The notes below the pieces were generated by a model, which saw only the letters and a program-made list of their open reading frames with translations, had not been told where the DNA came from and made no database searches. From Pseudoneobacillus sp042683745 (GTDB taxonomy: Bacteria > Bacillota > Bacilli > Bacillales > Cytobacillaceae): DNA of 64,000 nucleotides. Every line of letters begins with the position of its first letter. Within the stretch, counting starts at the first letter, position 1. The stretch spans positions 1 to 64,000 of the forward strand of contig NZ_JBHUJX010000023.1 of NCBI RefSeq assembly GCF_042683745.1. Reading direction: 5' to 3'. This document shows positions 34,285 through 43,694 of this stretch, piece after piece. The position numbers were made by a program, and so were the translations under genes.

Positions 34285-34690
34285 TTATATTTTATAGTTT
34301 GGGTTGTTCATAATTTCGTTAATCAATTTCAAGATATCCTCATTTTTGTTATTACTTGTATCTATAATATGTTTCTTATCTATTCCCGAATCTAAAAAAC
34401 TCATTAAGTAACAATTGACATCGCTCACCCATTCTATCCTCCGGCTTTCTCATATTATCCCTATTGATCAATGTTTCAATATCAGTCAAAAAACCACATA
34501 TTTTACTTCTACATTCATTAACATGCATATGGCTTATGTAATCACCTTAAATATAAGCACTCTTTGGTAGCTTTTGAACAAGTTGTTTTGAAGTTGTTGA
34601 TTTACCAACTCCTGCTGGACCCGACAATAGATATACCGTGCTGTTTTCGACTTTCTCCACTTTGTTCAATCCTCGAGGTTCATTTTTCAT
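34285..34690 (-). pseudogene. P-loop NTPase/kinase gene with internal stop and frameshift
   Basis: ATG 34690, preceded by GGGGGAG, opens a P-loop protein: YLLSGPAGVGKSTTSKQLVQ is a Walker A kinase start. The frame hits TAA after KLPKSAYI, resumes as GDYISHMHVN, and later reads MGERCQLLLNE. A second phase then supplies FLDSGIDKKHIIDTSNNKNE and ILKLINEIMNNPNYKI to TAA 34285. The opening matches small AAA-type phosphotransferases of Bacillus. It is also shorter than normal, so internal sequence has probably been lost. Confidence 0.65.
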
Positions 34691-35026
34691 TTTCTCCCCC
34701 AAATTTTACGCCTTTGATAAAAACTCGTTTGAGTCTCTATTTTAAAACGCTTATTTTTCAAATTATTTCAATCTAATTATCCCAGAAAAGTCCACTGTTA
34801 TTAGTGCCCATGCAACAAGTACAAAAGTGGGCGACATCTCCGAAACGATGGCTATTAAGCAGCTGTTTGGTAAACAAGCTTAACAGATTCCAGTAACAGC
34901 TAATTTAGTGGTTTTATAAAGTCCCTATTAATTTGTTTGATAACTTTAATGCTTCTTTTCTATATGTTGCTCGTCCAGATATTAATACCTCGTCAGATAG
35001 TATAAATGGATATAGTTAGTGGATAA
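34691..35026. other. Gene-free stretch
   Basis: No intact gene. A short segment (34805-34885) reads AHATSTKVGDISETMAIKQL in one frame without start or ribosome site and may be debris. Otherwise AT-rich. Confidence 0.3.
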
Positions 35027-35068
35027 GAAAAGCTCGCTCCAAAATTTATATTGAAGCGAGCTTAAAAA
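35027..35068 (-). terminator. Terminator of the ArsR-SRPBCC operon
   Basis: AAGCTCGCT and AGCGAGCTT form a stem around an AT loop, with TTTT on the minus strand, 19 bases past the SRPBCC stop codon. Confidence 0.75.
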
Positions 35069-35086
35069 TTATTCTTGTTTTCTGAT

Positions 35087-35608
35087 TTACTGAAGTTCGA
35101 CCAAAAGATCATCGAGGCGTTCATATTGTGAAGCAGTGCCTTCAGTTACACCCATTTCCATTACCTGCTGTAGCCCCTCAACTGTTGCGTATTCAGAACG
35201 CATGATAAGTTTTGTCTTACCATCTTGTTCAATAAACGACATCGTTACTACTGTCGTAGGCATCCCCTCAATGGTGTTGCCATCTTTATCGGAAAATACA
35301 TCGGTTAAGATAATCTTTTCCGGAACTTTAATCTCATTATAGATAGCTTTACCCCAAGCTTCATAGCCATAAAAGTCTCCTTGATTCTTATCTATGCACC
35401 GCATGCAATAATGCCATACACCGTTAGGCTTAAACTCAAACGTAAGATTTTCTGTCTGCCAGCCTTTCGGGCCCCACCAGTTCGCTAAATGCTGAGGCTC
35501 AGAAAAAGCCTTAAAAACCAGTTCTCTTGGTGCATTGAAAATCCGCTCCATGACAAGAACTTTCCCTTCAGTAGTTACTATCAACTTGTTTGTTATATTA
35601 TTTTCCAT
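35087..35608 (-). CDS. SRPBCC (AHSA1-type) domain protein
   Basis: A 173-residue protein of the START/Bet v 1 superfamily. MERIFNAPRELVFKAFSEPQ, then HLANWWGPKGW and later VTMSFIEQDGKTKLIMRSEY show the AHSA1-like pattern that binds hydrophobic ligands. It is 24 bases after an ArsR-type regulator on the same strand, a common pair in Bacillus. No catalytic function can be assigned. Expression is probably under the neighbouring regulator. Confidence 0.85.
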   Translation of the reverse strand: MENNITNKLIVTTEGKVLVMERIFNAPRELVFKAFSEPQHLANWWGPKGWQTENLTFEFKPNGVWHYCMRCIDKNQGDFYGYEAWGKAIYNEIKVPEKIILTDVFSDKDGNTIEGMPTTVVTMSFIEQDGKTKLIMRSEYATVEGLQQVMEMGVTEGTASQYERLDDLLVELQ

Positions 35609-35632
35609 CCTATTTACCTCCTAATGATATTT

Positions 35633-35956
35633 TTAATTTTCTTCTTTTTTTAGCATTTTTTCTAAATAATCATCTAGACGATCAAATCTTTCTTCCCATA
35701 TGTGGCGATAGGTTTCCAACCATGCATCCATATCTTTAAAAGGGGCTGCTCTTAATTGATAGATTCTACGGTTGGCATCTACTTGTGCTTCAACAATTCC
35801 AGCGTCGCTGAGAACACGAAGATGTTTGGATGCTTGCGGTTGACGAATTTGTAAACGATTAGCAATTTCACCAACAGTTAATGGGTTCTTCTTCAAAATC
35901 TCAACAATCTGTAAGCGGGTAGGTTCGGCAAGAGCGTTCAATGTTGTAATTTCCAT
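35633..35956 (-). CDS. ArsR-family winged-helix repressor
   Basis: A 107-residue regulator starting at ATG 35956 (AGGAG 13 bases upstream; a longer frame reaches 35986). ITTLNALAEPTRLQIVEILK, then LTVGEIANRLQIRQPQASKH is the ArsR recognition helix. No Cys metal site is present, so it is not a classic arsenic sensor. The tail WLETYRHIWEERFDRLDDYL is the SRPBCC-associated type. It probably represses itself and the downstream SRPBCC gene. Confidence 0.85.
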   Translation of the reverse strand: MEITTLNALAEPTRLQIVEILKKNPLTVGEIANRLQIRQPQASKHLRVLSDAGIVEAQVDANRRIYQLRAAPFKDMDAWLETYRHIWEERFDRLDDYLEKMLKKEEN

Positions 35957-36225
35957 TAATATGATTTCACTCCTATCTATAAACAACTAGTGTATATATA
36001 AATTTGCCTCCTATTAACTTTTGTTATGTTTAGTGTTAATGCCTCCCTACTTAATATAACAACAATATACCCCACAAGGAATATTCCTGTCAAGGAATAT
36101 TTGTGAATTTCAAAAACTACAACTGTAACAACATTTATTTACTCATCCAATCCCATTAATATATATTCTCTTTTTGCAGTGGCCTCAATGTCATTATTCT
36201 TAACAAGTGGTGAAATCCGTATCTG

Positions 36226-36663
36226 TTATTCTTTTGGGGTTAATTGTTCAAAATATTCATATAATTTATTATACAATAGTGGATCCGTAATGTAGGATTT
36301 CCCTCCAATTACAGAAAGTTTACCTTGATGATTAATCGCCACATAATTAGACGTCTTTTTACCTTTTTCATCAACAAGAATAACAAAAAAACTCAAGGCT
36401 TCTGCTTGATTAAATATATTAGTATCAAAAGTTCTACGTAATCGTTTTGAATTTAGTATTTGAGAAAACTCTTTAATCTTTTTTAGATCTGATATTTTCT
36501 CACTATAATCATATCTTTCGCCAAGTTTAAAGTAAGTTCCAAAAGTGATTGACTCTATTTTTTCACCCTCTGAAAGTATATTAAAAGCATTTTTGGGAAT
36601 CAAAATGTATACTAGACTACAAGCAACTAAAATTGCAATAATTGTAATATATCTTTTTCTCAT
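36226..36663 (-). CDS. Membrane-anchored hypothetical protein, paralogue of 960-1451
   Basis: A 145-residue protein (second of two adjacent ATG codons, seven bases after GAGGTG). One N-terminal helix (YITIIAILVACSLVYILIP) and an outer domain with KIESITFGTYFKLGE, ILNSKRLRRTFDTN and a KLYEYFEQLTPKE tail. The layout matches the 960-1451 protein (see that entry). The function is unknown. Confidence 0.6.
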   Translation of the reverse strand: MRKRYITIIAILVACSLVYILIPKNAFNILSEGEKIESITFGTYFKLGERYDYSEKISDLKKIKEFSQILNSKRLRRTFDTNIFNQAEALSFFVILVDEKGKKTSNYVAINHQGKLSVIGGKSYITDPLLYNKLYEYFEQLTPKE

Positions 36664-37006
36664 CATCTAACACCTCATTGTTTCCTCAACCTTGTCAGCT
36701 TCAAACACATTTAGATGATAGGTCATATTTTTCTCCTTTTTAGTAATTTTAACATAAAATTCCATTTTCGGAATATCTCAATAATAAAAAAGACCGTCAA
36801 GTGACGATCCCCATTGTTATTTAAGCACAACGCTACCTATTTACTTATTTGGGACAATCCCACATCTTGTACTTAAAAAGATTAAAAAGCCTCTCATTTA
36901 GGAATGCAAATAATTTAAAATTACAAAGTCCATATCAACTCCTGACGGAACTAAACAATTATTCTACATCTTCTAATAATTACCTTTTAAATAACTAATT
37001 TTGCTG
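36664..37006. other. Intergenic stretch with a terminator-like hairpin
   Basis: The minus-strand hairpin GATCGTCACTTGACGGTC plus a T run (36786-36812) is a terminator, with a sister copy at 53024-53052. The rest shows no gene. Confidence 0.5.
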
Positions 37007-37279
37007 TTATATCTGTTTATTCGTCAAACTTTTTGAAGTGTGGAAAAGATACAACCACATCATAAAACAATTAAAGAGATTCAGGGGGAATAATAGTAGC
37101 TCCCCAATATGCAAGACAAATTCTGGTCTCTCATATGAATGGAAGTAACTCTTTATTATTTTTATAGATTCTAAAAGATTTTGAGTGAGTTCATCATCAA
37201 CCGAAATATATTTATGTTCATTCGGGGTACAGTAACTATAATCTTTTCGAATGATTTTGTAAGAAAAAGGAGCCATCAA
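37007..37279 (-). pseudogene. Short hypothetical gene, probably frameshifted
   Basis: The peptide begins FSYKIIRKDYSYCTPNEHKY, then LLESIKIIKSYFHSYERPEF and a hydrophobic tail that looks out of phase. A shifted phase near 37110 would give LAYWGATIIPPESL and a TAA at 37071, which reads more like a natural end. There is no convincing ribosome binding site. Unknown family. Confidence 0.35.
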
Positions 37280-37331
37280 AAAACGACTTTGTCATTCGTA
37301 CAAAAGCATTTTTATACTATTATCGTATGTA

Positions 37332-37754
37332 CTAACCTTGATATCCTTCAGTGTAAATTTGGAAGGTTACACCGAATTTATCTTTAATCACCCCGTAAGC
37401 AGGACTAAAACCCGTTTCTGATATTGGCATTTCAACTTGTCCGCCATCCTGTAAAGACACAAAAATTTGGCGAGCTTTGTCTGGATTATCAAACGTGATA
37501 CAAATGGTCACCAGGTTTCCTTCTTGAGCTGGTTGACCTGGGAATGTATCTGAAAACATAATTACTGACTCTCCAACTCTTATCGTAGCGTGTGAAACAA
37601 GGTCTTTTGCATCCTCAGGGAAAGGAAAATCTGGGGTAGTAGGCATTTCACCAAATGTAATAACTCCTAAATTTTCGGCATGAAATACCTTTTCGTAAAA
37701 TCTAATTGCTTCTCTTGCATTTCCATTCAACTGTAAATAAGGAATAAATTGCAT
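37332..37754 (-). CDS. VOC-family protein, PhnB/YjdN-like
   Basis: A 140-residue VOC fold. MQFIPYLQLNGNAREAIRFY is the classic PhnB-type start, followed by VSHATIRVGESVIMFSDTFP and PAYGVIKDKFGVTFQIYTEG. Despite the PhnB name these proteins have no proven role in phosphonate use. AGAGAGGAT lies before ATG. It stands alone, with no phn genes. Confidence 0.8.
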   Translation of the reverse strand: MQFIPYLQLNGNAREAIRFYEKVFHAENLGVITFGEMPTTPDFPFPEDAKDLVSHATIRVGESVIMFSDTFPGQPAQEGNLVTICITFDNPDKARQIFVSLQDGGQVEMPISETGFSPAYGVIKDKFGVTFQIYTEGYQG

Positions 37755-38040
37755 TTTTTCAGATCCTCTCTAATTTTTTTGGGAGTATGTACTCCAAATA
37801 TTATTATAACCAACAAAATCGTGAGTCATATAAAATTCTGATAATTTTAATTGTTTCATGACAGCATACCCTGGGTAATTTTTATCACATTCAAGTATGT
37901 TCTACGGTTTTAACATCAATTTTTTATTTCTAATATTAAAAGAAAATGGTCACTCAATATAATAAACTTATTACCATCAGCTATGTTAAATAGGGCTACA
38001 TGGTCTAAAACAAACAGTAATCCAAATGTGCTATTGATAT

Positions 38041-38223
38041 TTAAAGAGGGGACACTCGGTTTTTGTTACCGGTTATGATGAAAACTATATTTACTTTAAC
38101 GACCCTATGACTGTTGAAGTGAAGAAAGCACCAATAAACGATCTTCGCAAGGCTTGGATACAGATGGGGAAACAAACAATTACAGTACAAAAAATCAGTA
38201 GAACATGGGATTTAGAACAATAG
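38041..38223 (+). pseudogene. C-terminal fragment of a C39-family peptidase
   Basis: Frame from 38041 reads YLKRGHSVFVTGYDENYIYF, then NDPMTVEVKKAPINDLRKAW and a short tail to TAG 38221. GHSVFVTGYD...NDP is the His/Asp part of the Peptidase_C39-like domain. The catalytic Cys part is missing and no start codon exists. Confidence 0.6.
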
Positions 38224-38231
38224 CAATATTT

Positions 38232-38656
38232 CTAGTCGTTCGGATAAAGAATCTGATATGCTTCTACTGTATGTATAATTAAATCCTTTAAAACATTGGT
38301 ATCGATATCAGCTAATTTATATTAACATAAATACAAGCCTTACTCTTCGTGTGTTTACCAAAGCCTTCTAATAATTTTTCTCTTTCCTCACTTTCATAGG
38401 CCAAATAAAGACTAATTTTCGCCTTTCTTGGTGAAAAACCCACTAAAGGCGCATCCCCTTCGTGTCCTGTTTCATACTTATAGTGATAGCTTCCAAAGCC
38501 TATAATACTAGGACCCCACATTTTTGCGTCGTAACCAGATACCTCTTCAAAAATTTCTAATAACTGATAGGCATCTGCCTTCTTCTTCTCATTTTCCACA
38601 TTTTCAATAAATTCAATTACACTATTATCGGTTTCTTTCATCTTCGGTTCATACAT
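38232..38656 (-). pseudogene. DUF1801 protein, frameshifted near the C terminus
   Basis: The N-terminal 114 codons carry the DUF1801 signature: DAKMWGPSIIGFGSYHYKYE, then GFSPRKAKISLYLAY. The open frame ends ACIYVNIN at 38312. The next phase continues KLADIDTNVLKDLIIHTVEA and reaches TAG 38232, and this is the normal end of the family (YVNKL-DID...). A lost base near 38320 would explain it. The role of DUF1801 (YdhG-like) is unknown. Confidence 0.7.
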
Positions 38657-38806
38657 ATATGTACTCTCCTATTCTCTGAGTAAATACTAGTTTACATTAT
38701 TGTCATTATTATTAAATTCTAAAATAAGAGTCCAATTTCCTGCAAAAAAGAATAATCTTTAAAAAAAGTTAAAATAAGGTACTATTCCAAGCTACTACTG
38801 TTGTAA

Positions 38807-38926
38807 TTATGAAATTTTACGTGTCCCTATTGCACGATAATAACCTGGATTGTTAGAATCTTTCTCAAAACTAGAGACCCACCCTTTATCTTTAAAATAT
38901 TGTAAAAATAATTCATATTCATTTGT
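38807..38926 (-). pseudogene. Fragment of an unidentified gene
   Basis: TNEYELFLQYFKDKGWVSSF, then EKDSNNPGYYRAIGTRKIS ends at TAA 38807. It has no start codon and its 5' part is scrambled by stops. Confidence 0.4.
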
Positions 38927-39029
38927 AATTTTTTATCTTAGGTTTTTTTCCTTGAAATAATCCTACGAATAATTGTAAACCTTTACTTGATAAGTATTCC
39001 TTAATTTCATCAATACTTAGTTTACTCTT

Positions 39030-39220
39030 TACAACTGTTCGTCATTATCATAATAGTAAATGTTATTATCAAACATATAGATAGACCCTACATCTAGTTT
39101 TATTATTAACTGCTTCTCGGTCCCATCCATTCACATTCTATATAAGTAATAATTTCCATTATTATTTGAATAATATATCCAATCGCTATTAACGTTCGAT
39201 ACTTCATAAAACATCGATCC
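39030..39220 (-). pseudogene. Decayed DUF5050-like fragment
   Basis: In one frame with a stop in the middle: SDWIYYSNNNGNYYLYRM, stop, MDGTEKQLIIKLDV, then MFDNNIYYYDNDEQL. WIYYSN...LYRM-(M)DGT is the DUF5050 repeat type. Region 38657-39395 contains no intact gene. Confidence 0.55.
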
Positions 39221-39395
39221 CTGTACTATTGACAACCTCTTTTATGGGGTCCTCTCCAAAAGCGATTTCCCCTTACCTTATTTTATTTTTTAAGCGCACT
39301 ATAAAAGTCCCATTTATTTTTATAGGCAAGTATCTATGCCTTCTTCAAAATGGACACATACACTAGTTACGAAACAATTCGAGGAGGAGATAAAC

Positions 39396-41501
39396 ATGCA
39401 TAGATTAAATGGTATGTTATACAGAGGTTATCCTGGTATAGGTTTCGGAGGTTACCCCGTTATGGGATACAGCTATTCCCCTATAATAGGTTCCGTAGGT
39501 TACCGAATGAGATACGACGGTTCCCCTATAATGGGTTTCGGAGGTTACAGAATGGGATATGGCGGATACCAACCTGCATCTAGATTGATTGAGGTTTCTT
39601 CATTTAATCTCTCTTCCCCTACCGTTGCCTACCAAGGCAGCAGTGTTCCTGGCTACACAACAATTGAGTTGCATACCAGTGTCCCAACACGCGGGTATCT
39701 ACTTGTCTTTGGAAATGGCGTACAAACAAAAATTAATTTATCGAATGTGGCCTATAAAACTGTACACAAAGTGGATTGGGTACCATGGGATGATACGAAA
39801 AAAGCACCTCTTCCTGCAAGTATATACCAAATCTCGGGTTATCTCACGGACCAGCAATACAATCAAATACAAGGGTATCCGCTTGGGAAGCTCACAGTTG
39901 TCTCGGAATCAAGTCCAAAGCCATTAATTGATGCCGTTTCTCCAATTCCAGCAGTGTTTTCACCTAAGTACGGACAAACACAAACACAATCGGTCCAAAT
40001 TCCATTCAATTTAAACCGTCCTGCTATAGTTCAGCTGACAATCCGTAATAGTAACGGGGATGAAATATATACCGGCAGCAAAGAAACCTTATCTCCTGGA
40101 AGCCATACTGTAAGCTGGAATGGAACAGATAAAACAGGAAGGATTGTTATGGACGGTAGTTATGAGATTGTTTTTAAAACAATCGAAACAGCCTATAACT
40201 ATCCTTCCACAACACCGTTAAACTTGCGAGCTGGCACGATTACAATTAAAGACGCCGATTATTATATTCCGGTATCAAGATTACAAGAAATTGTAACAGA
40301 TGCTTCCTTCCAATCGCTTTTCTTTTCTCCTGATGGAGATGGAGTAAACGATAAGGTCACTGGACAATTTACACTTGCAGTACCTTCGAAATTATCCATT
40401 TATATCGCAAATGCTGCCGGAGCAAATGCCTCTTTAGTAGTAAGTGAACAAACATATGGAGCTGGCACTCATACGTTTGAATGGGATGGCTCAGATATCT
40501 ATGGAGGAAAAGTACCAAACGGAAGCTACTTTATCAAGTTCAATGTGATAGAAGGCTCAAATAACGGCTATATTACGTTTCCAAACGCTGTGAAAGTGCA
40601 AAACATGTACGAAATCAAACCTCTGCAGCCTGAAAAAAGAGTACGCGTCATCAGCGAAACAGCAAAAATGAGCGTTGATCCTGCAGGTCAAGGTTATACT
40701 GCTATAAAAGGCGATACATTCCCCCTTATGTCGGAAACGATAGAGAATGGAAAATACACCGTTCTTGTTAAAGAAGGGGTCACAGGAACAATCAATGTGA
40801 ATGATGTTGAACTTGTCACTGAACCGTCTTCGGCAAAGCTAACAACTGATTATATAGTCGTTAGTGGAGATACCTTATGGAAAATTGCATCCAAGTTCAA
40901 AACGACCAGCTCTGAAATTGTAACTTTGAACAACCTGGATCCAAACAAATATCTATATGTAGGACAGAAATTAAAAGTCCCTGCGCCTGCATCTCAATCT
41001 GAACAACAAGCAGGAACCACTTATACTGTTGTATCCGGTGATACGCTTTGGAAAATTTCTCAAAAGTTCGGTGTAACTGCACAAGCAATTGTCGATGCCA
41101 ATAAACTGAATACATCTGCGTACCTTTATGTTGGCCAAAAGCTGATTATTCCGGGAGTAGCGCAGCCCGAATTGCCAGCGGTAACCACTTATACTGTTAT
41201 ATCCGGTGATACGCTTTGGAAAATTGCTCAAAAGTTCGGCGTAACTGCACAAGCAATTGTCGATGCCAATAAACTGAATCCATCTGCATACCTTTATGTT
41301 GGCCAAAAGCTGATTATTCCGAGTGTGACGCAGCCTGAACAGCCTGCGCAAACCACATATGTAGTTATTTCCGGTGATACGCTTTGGAAGGTTGCTCAAA
41401 AATTCGGCGTAACCACGCAAGCCATTGTCGATGCCAATAAACTGGATCCCACTGCATTCCTTTATATTGGCCAAAAGCTAGTCATTCCATCAAAACAGTA
41501 A
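39396..41501 (+). CDS. LysM/FlgD-Ig repeat protein, possible spore coat protein
   Basis: A 701-residue protein starting at ATG 39396 behind GAGGAGGAG. An in-frame ATG at 39336 lacks a site. The N terminus (residues 1-50) is a Gly/Tyr/Pro-rich repeat (GYPGIGFGGYPVMGY, GGYRMGYGGYQ). Two FlgD-type Ig domains follow, recognisable by SHTVSWNGTDKTGRIVMDGSY and THTFEWDGSDIYGGKVPNGSY. The C terminus has four LysM peptidoglycan-binding motifs (VVSGDTLWKIAxKF...YLYVGQKLxxP). There is no signal peptide or cell-wall sorting signal. Coat proteins such as SafA and SpoVID share that combination, so a spore coat or cortex role is plausible but unproven. Confidence 0.75.
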   Translation: MHRLNGMLYRGYPGIGFGGYPVMGYSYSPIIGSVGYRMRYDGSPIMGFGGYRMGYGGYQPASRLIEVSSFNLSSPTVAYQGSSVPGYTTIELHTSVPTRGYLLVFGNGVQTKINLSNVAYKTVHKVDWVPWDDTKKAPLPASIYQISGYLTDQQYNQIQGYPLGKLTVVSESSPKPLIDAVSPIPAVFSPKYGQTQTQSVQIPFNLNRPAIVQLTIRNSNGDEIYTGSKETLSPGSHTVSWNGTDKTGRIVMDGSYEIVFKTIETAYNYPSTTPLNLRAGTITIKDADYYIPVSRLQEIVTDASFQSLFFSPDGDGVNDKVTGQFTLAVPSKLSIYIANAAGANASLVVSEQTYGAGTHTFEWDGSDIYGGKVPNGSYFIKFNVIEGSNNGYITFPNAVKVQNMYEIKPLQPEKRVRVISETAKMSVDPAGQGYTAIKGDTFPLMSETIENGKYTVLVKEGVTGTINVNDVELVTEPSSAKLTTDYIVVSGDTLWKIASKFKTTSSEIVTLNNLDPNKYLYVGQKLKVPAPASQSEQQAGTTYTVVSGDTLWKISQKFGVTAQAIVDANKLNTSAYLYVGQKLIIPGVAQPELPAVTTYTVISGDTLWKIAQKFGVTAQAIVDANKLNPSAYLYVGQKLIIPSVTQPEQPAQTTYVVISGDTLWKVAQKFGVTTQAIVDANKLDPTAFLYIGQKLVIPSKQ
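41020..41492 (+). repeat. Three 168-bp tandem LysM repeats
   Basis: The LysM core CCGGTGATACGCTTTGGAAA recurs at 41035, 41203 and 41371 with an exact period of 168 bases (56 codons); the first two units are almost identical. The number of units may vary by recombination. A diverged fourth unit lies upstream at about 40864. Confidence 0.8.
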
Positions 41502-41505
41502 TAGT

Positions 41506-41543
41506 AAAAGGTAAGCACACGATACAATCCCGCTTACCTTTTA
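41506..41543. terminator. Bidirectional terminator
   Basis: AAAAGGTAAGC and GCTTACCTTTT form the stem, after the LysM gene and facing the DinB gene. Confidence 0.8.
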
Positions 41544-41695
41544 CATTGCTATTAAGTTTTTTCATTAATAAAGACTTTTCTTTTTCGTCCCATTTGTTTT
41601 GATTCGGTAAAACATTGGGAACTGGCCTTGAAAAGTTATATTGGCCAAGACACAAAATTAAGTTCTGCATTATCGAAAGCAGCTCAATCATTTCG

Positions 41696-42193
41696 TTAGG
41701 ACCAATCAACGCCACTCCAAGAGGATTGCAACTTTCGCAACAGAACAATTTGGCCGAGATGATACGTATCGTGCATCATGATATTGCTGAGTAAACGCTC
41801 AATAGAGTAACTGTTAACTGCATACGGAGCTGCTAACTTTTCATCATCAAGGTCCGCAATGACCGTTTGTAATTTATTCATGACTTCATAAAGGCGCTGC
41901 ACTGTCTGGGTCCACCCAATTTCATCTTCTGGATCCCCCGGATTTCCAAAGGTTTCATCATTGCTTTCTGCTTTATGAGGATTCTCAGTGCCCTTAATTC
42001 GATGGATCACATCTTCATTCCAAAATATCAAGTGATTAACAATCTGCCAAATCGAATTGCTCTTTCCATAACTTGTCCAAGCTGCCTCAGCTGCGTTGAC
42101 TCCATGAAGCGCCTGATCCACGGATGCAAACCACTCATTCTCATAGCAATGCATGTCGAGTTGTTCTAAAAACATTTTGGCTACAACTTGCAT
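41696..42193 (-). CDS. DinB-family protein
   Basis: A 165-residue four-helix bundle. NSIWQIVNHLIFWNEDVIHR gives the first metal-site His, and MMHDTYHLGQIVLLRKLQ gives HxxxH of the DinB/YfiT fold. Such proteins include bacillithiol-related transferases and stress proteins; no substrate is evident. GTGAGGAG precedes ATG. Confidence 0.82.
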   Translation of the reverse strand: MQVVAKMFLEQLDMHCYENEWFASVDQALHGVNAAEAAWTSYGKSNSIWQIVNHLIFWNEDVIHRIKGTENPHKAESNDETFGNPGDPEDEIGWTQTVQRLYEVMNKLQTVIADLDDEKLAAPYAVNSYSIERLLSNIMMHDTYHLGQIVLLRKLQSSWSGVDWS

Positions 42194-42373
42194 AAAATCA
42201 ATCTCCTCACTGTTTAGTTTAATCTTTCAAAGTTAAAAGACATGAAAATATCTGAAAATAGTATAAATTATTCGTTCCTAAAAAAGGATAAAACCAAAAC
42301 CAAGTTTCACCCAGTACAAATATAATTTAATCTATATATTATTTCTATTTAACTGGTCCTTTAAAATTCAACT

Positions 42374-42655
42374 CTATTCTTCACTATTTGATCCAAACCT
42401 TTTAGCTGATCTGATTCGCGCACGTTCAGCTTCGACCTCACGATTACGAGGTTCGGAACTAGTTTCCATTGCATTCAATAAATTTATAGTAACCATTGTA
42501 ATTTCATTGATTGCTCGATTAAATGCTTCTTCATTAACCTTTGAAGGTTTGTTATAACCAGTTATCTTTCTAACGTACTGTAGAGAAGCTGCATGAATTT
42601 CCTCTTCAGTAGCTGGCGGGTCAAAATTAAACAGTGTTCTAATGTTTCTGCACAT
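42374..42655 (-). CDS. DUF2277 family protein
   Basis: A 93-residue protein with the very conserved start MCRNIRTLFNFDPPATEEEI, followed by ASLQYVRKITGYNKPSKVNE and a charged RNREVEAERARIRSAKRF tail. The Cys2-Arg and FDPPAT features define the family. The function is unknown. It is soluble and probably all-helical. Confidence 0.88.
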   Translation of the reverse strand: MCRNIRTLFNFDPPATEEEIHAASLQYVRKITGYNKPSKVNEEAFNRAINEITMVTINLLNAMETSSEPRNREVEAERARIRSAKRFGSNSEE

Positions 42656-42893
42656 AAGTTACTCCTCTTTGATTAAATGATAATAAATTGTTCATGAACC
42701 ATTAATTTTTGAAAATCAGAATAAAATCCTATTTCCCCCTATTAATGAACTTTCCTGCTTCTTTAATACACATAAAGGCGACTGTTTTTATTGAACAATC
42801 ACCTCCGTTAATTAAAAAACATTTTATTAACCTCTTTAAATTGCATCACAATGAATCTAACTAAATTTTATTGATTATAGCGGAGGATTCATA

Positions 42894-43565
42894 TCAAGGC
42901 GAAAACAGTTTCCAATGTCCTTCGGAAATAACTTCGACTGCTCCGTCAATTACTTTGATGGCGGTCTGATCATCAATCGCATACGCAGGTCCCTGCATCA
43001 TCCCCGCTGCCCATTTCTCGGCGGCAGCCATGGTGTTTCCCGGCAGCATCTCGTGATCCAGGTGCGGAAAGATTGAAAAATCAACCAGTCTCAGTGTTTC
43101 ATCACCACCGCTTGGTGGAGTCCAGCCAACGAAGTATTCCCCGATATTAGGTGTCATCACCATGCTCCCAGCACTCATTCCCACATAAACTGAGTTCAGT
43201 GACGGCAAGAGGTCTGCCAGCCCGGATTGACGCATCCAGTGATAGAGGTAAAGGGCGTCTCCGCCCGACACCAGCAGTACATCCGTCTCCTGAACTAGCG
43301 GTATCCAGCAGTTTTCGTCGATGCTTGGCAGCGCTGTGAGCTCCAGCACGCCGACGGACTTCCAACCGAGGTTGACCATGGGATTCTCTTCTTTCCCACT
43401 GATGAACTGCCAGACTTTGACTCCGGGGCCAACCCAAGGGTGTCCGTACATCGCAGTGGGGATGCACAGGGCGTTGGAGTCAGCGATTGGCTTGCCCAGC
43501 ATGTCCACCAGCGCGTCGTGTATGCTTTTGTTATTGATGCCTCCAGATGTCAGCAGTAATTTCAT
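42894..43565 (-). CDS. Peptidase E-like (S51/type-1 GATase-like) protein
   Basis: A 223-residue class-I glutamine-amidotransferase fold. MKLLLTSGGINNKSIHDALV, then LLVSGGDALYLYHWMRQSGL, and the nucleophile elbow VGMSAGSMVM with Ser, followed by DFSIFPHLDHEM. This is the peptidase E/cyanophycinase-like group that cleaves Asp-containing dipeptides. The coding GC content is clearly above that of its neighbours (estimated in the 55 percent range against roughly one third). This suggests recent transfer from a higher-GC Firmicute. It stands alone. Confidence 0.8.
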   Translation of the reverse strand: MKLLLTSGGINNKSIHDALVDMLGKPIADSNALCIPTAMYGHPWVGPGVKVWQFISGKEENPMVNLGWKSVGVLELTALPSIDENCWIPLVQETDVLLVSGGDALYLYHWMRQSGLADLLPSLNSVYVGMSAGSMVMTPNIGEYFVGWTPPSGGDETLRLVDFSIFPHLDHEMLPGNTMAAAEKWAAGMMQGPAYAIDDQTAIKVIDGAVEVISEGHWKLFSP

Positions 43566-43694
43566 AACTTCACTCCTTGTCTTTGTATGGTACTGTCCAG
43601 TTGTTAATACTTCTAGGTCAGCAACCCTAGCTTTATGAACGATTAGAACACTTCAATTGAATCATTGTTAATCCAATGTTCAGCTTATTTTTTT

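Noticed and set aside
40897..41474. Minus-strand ORFs of 72 and 167 codons
   Set aside because: Antisense shadows of the LysM repeats; their own repeat pattern comes from the tandem DNA.
41020..41492. CRISPR array
   Set aside because: The 168-bp periodic units are coding LysM repeats in one frame, with no short repeat-spacer pattern.
41482..41748. 88-codon minus-strand ORF
   Set aside because: Lies over the terminator and overlaps the DinB gene; no ribosome site.
43147..43638. Several ORFs within the GC-rich peptidase-E gene
   Set aside because: High GC lengthens chance frames; only the 42894-43565 frame has a family match and ribosome site.
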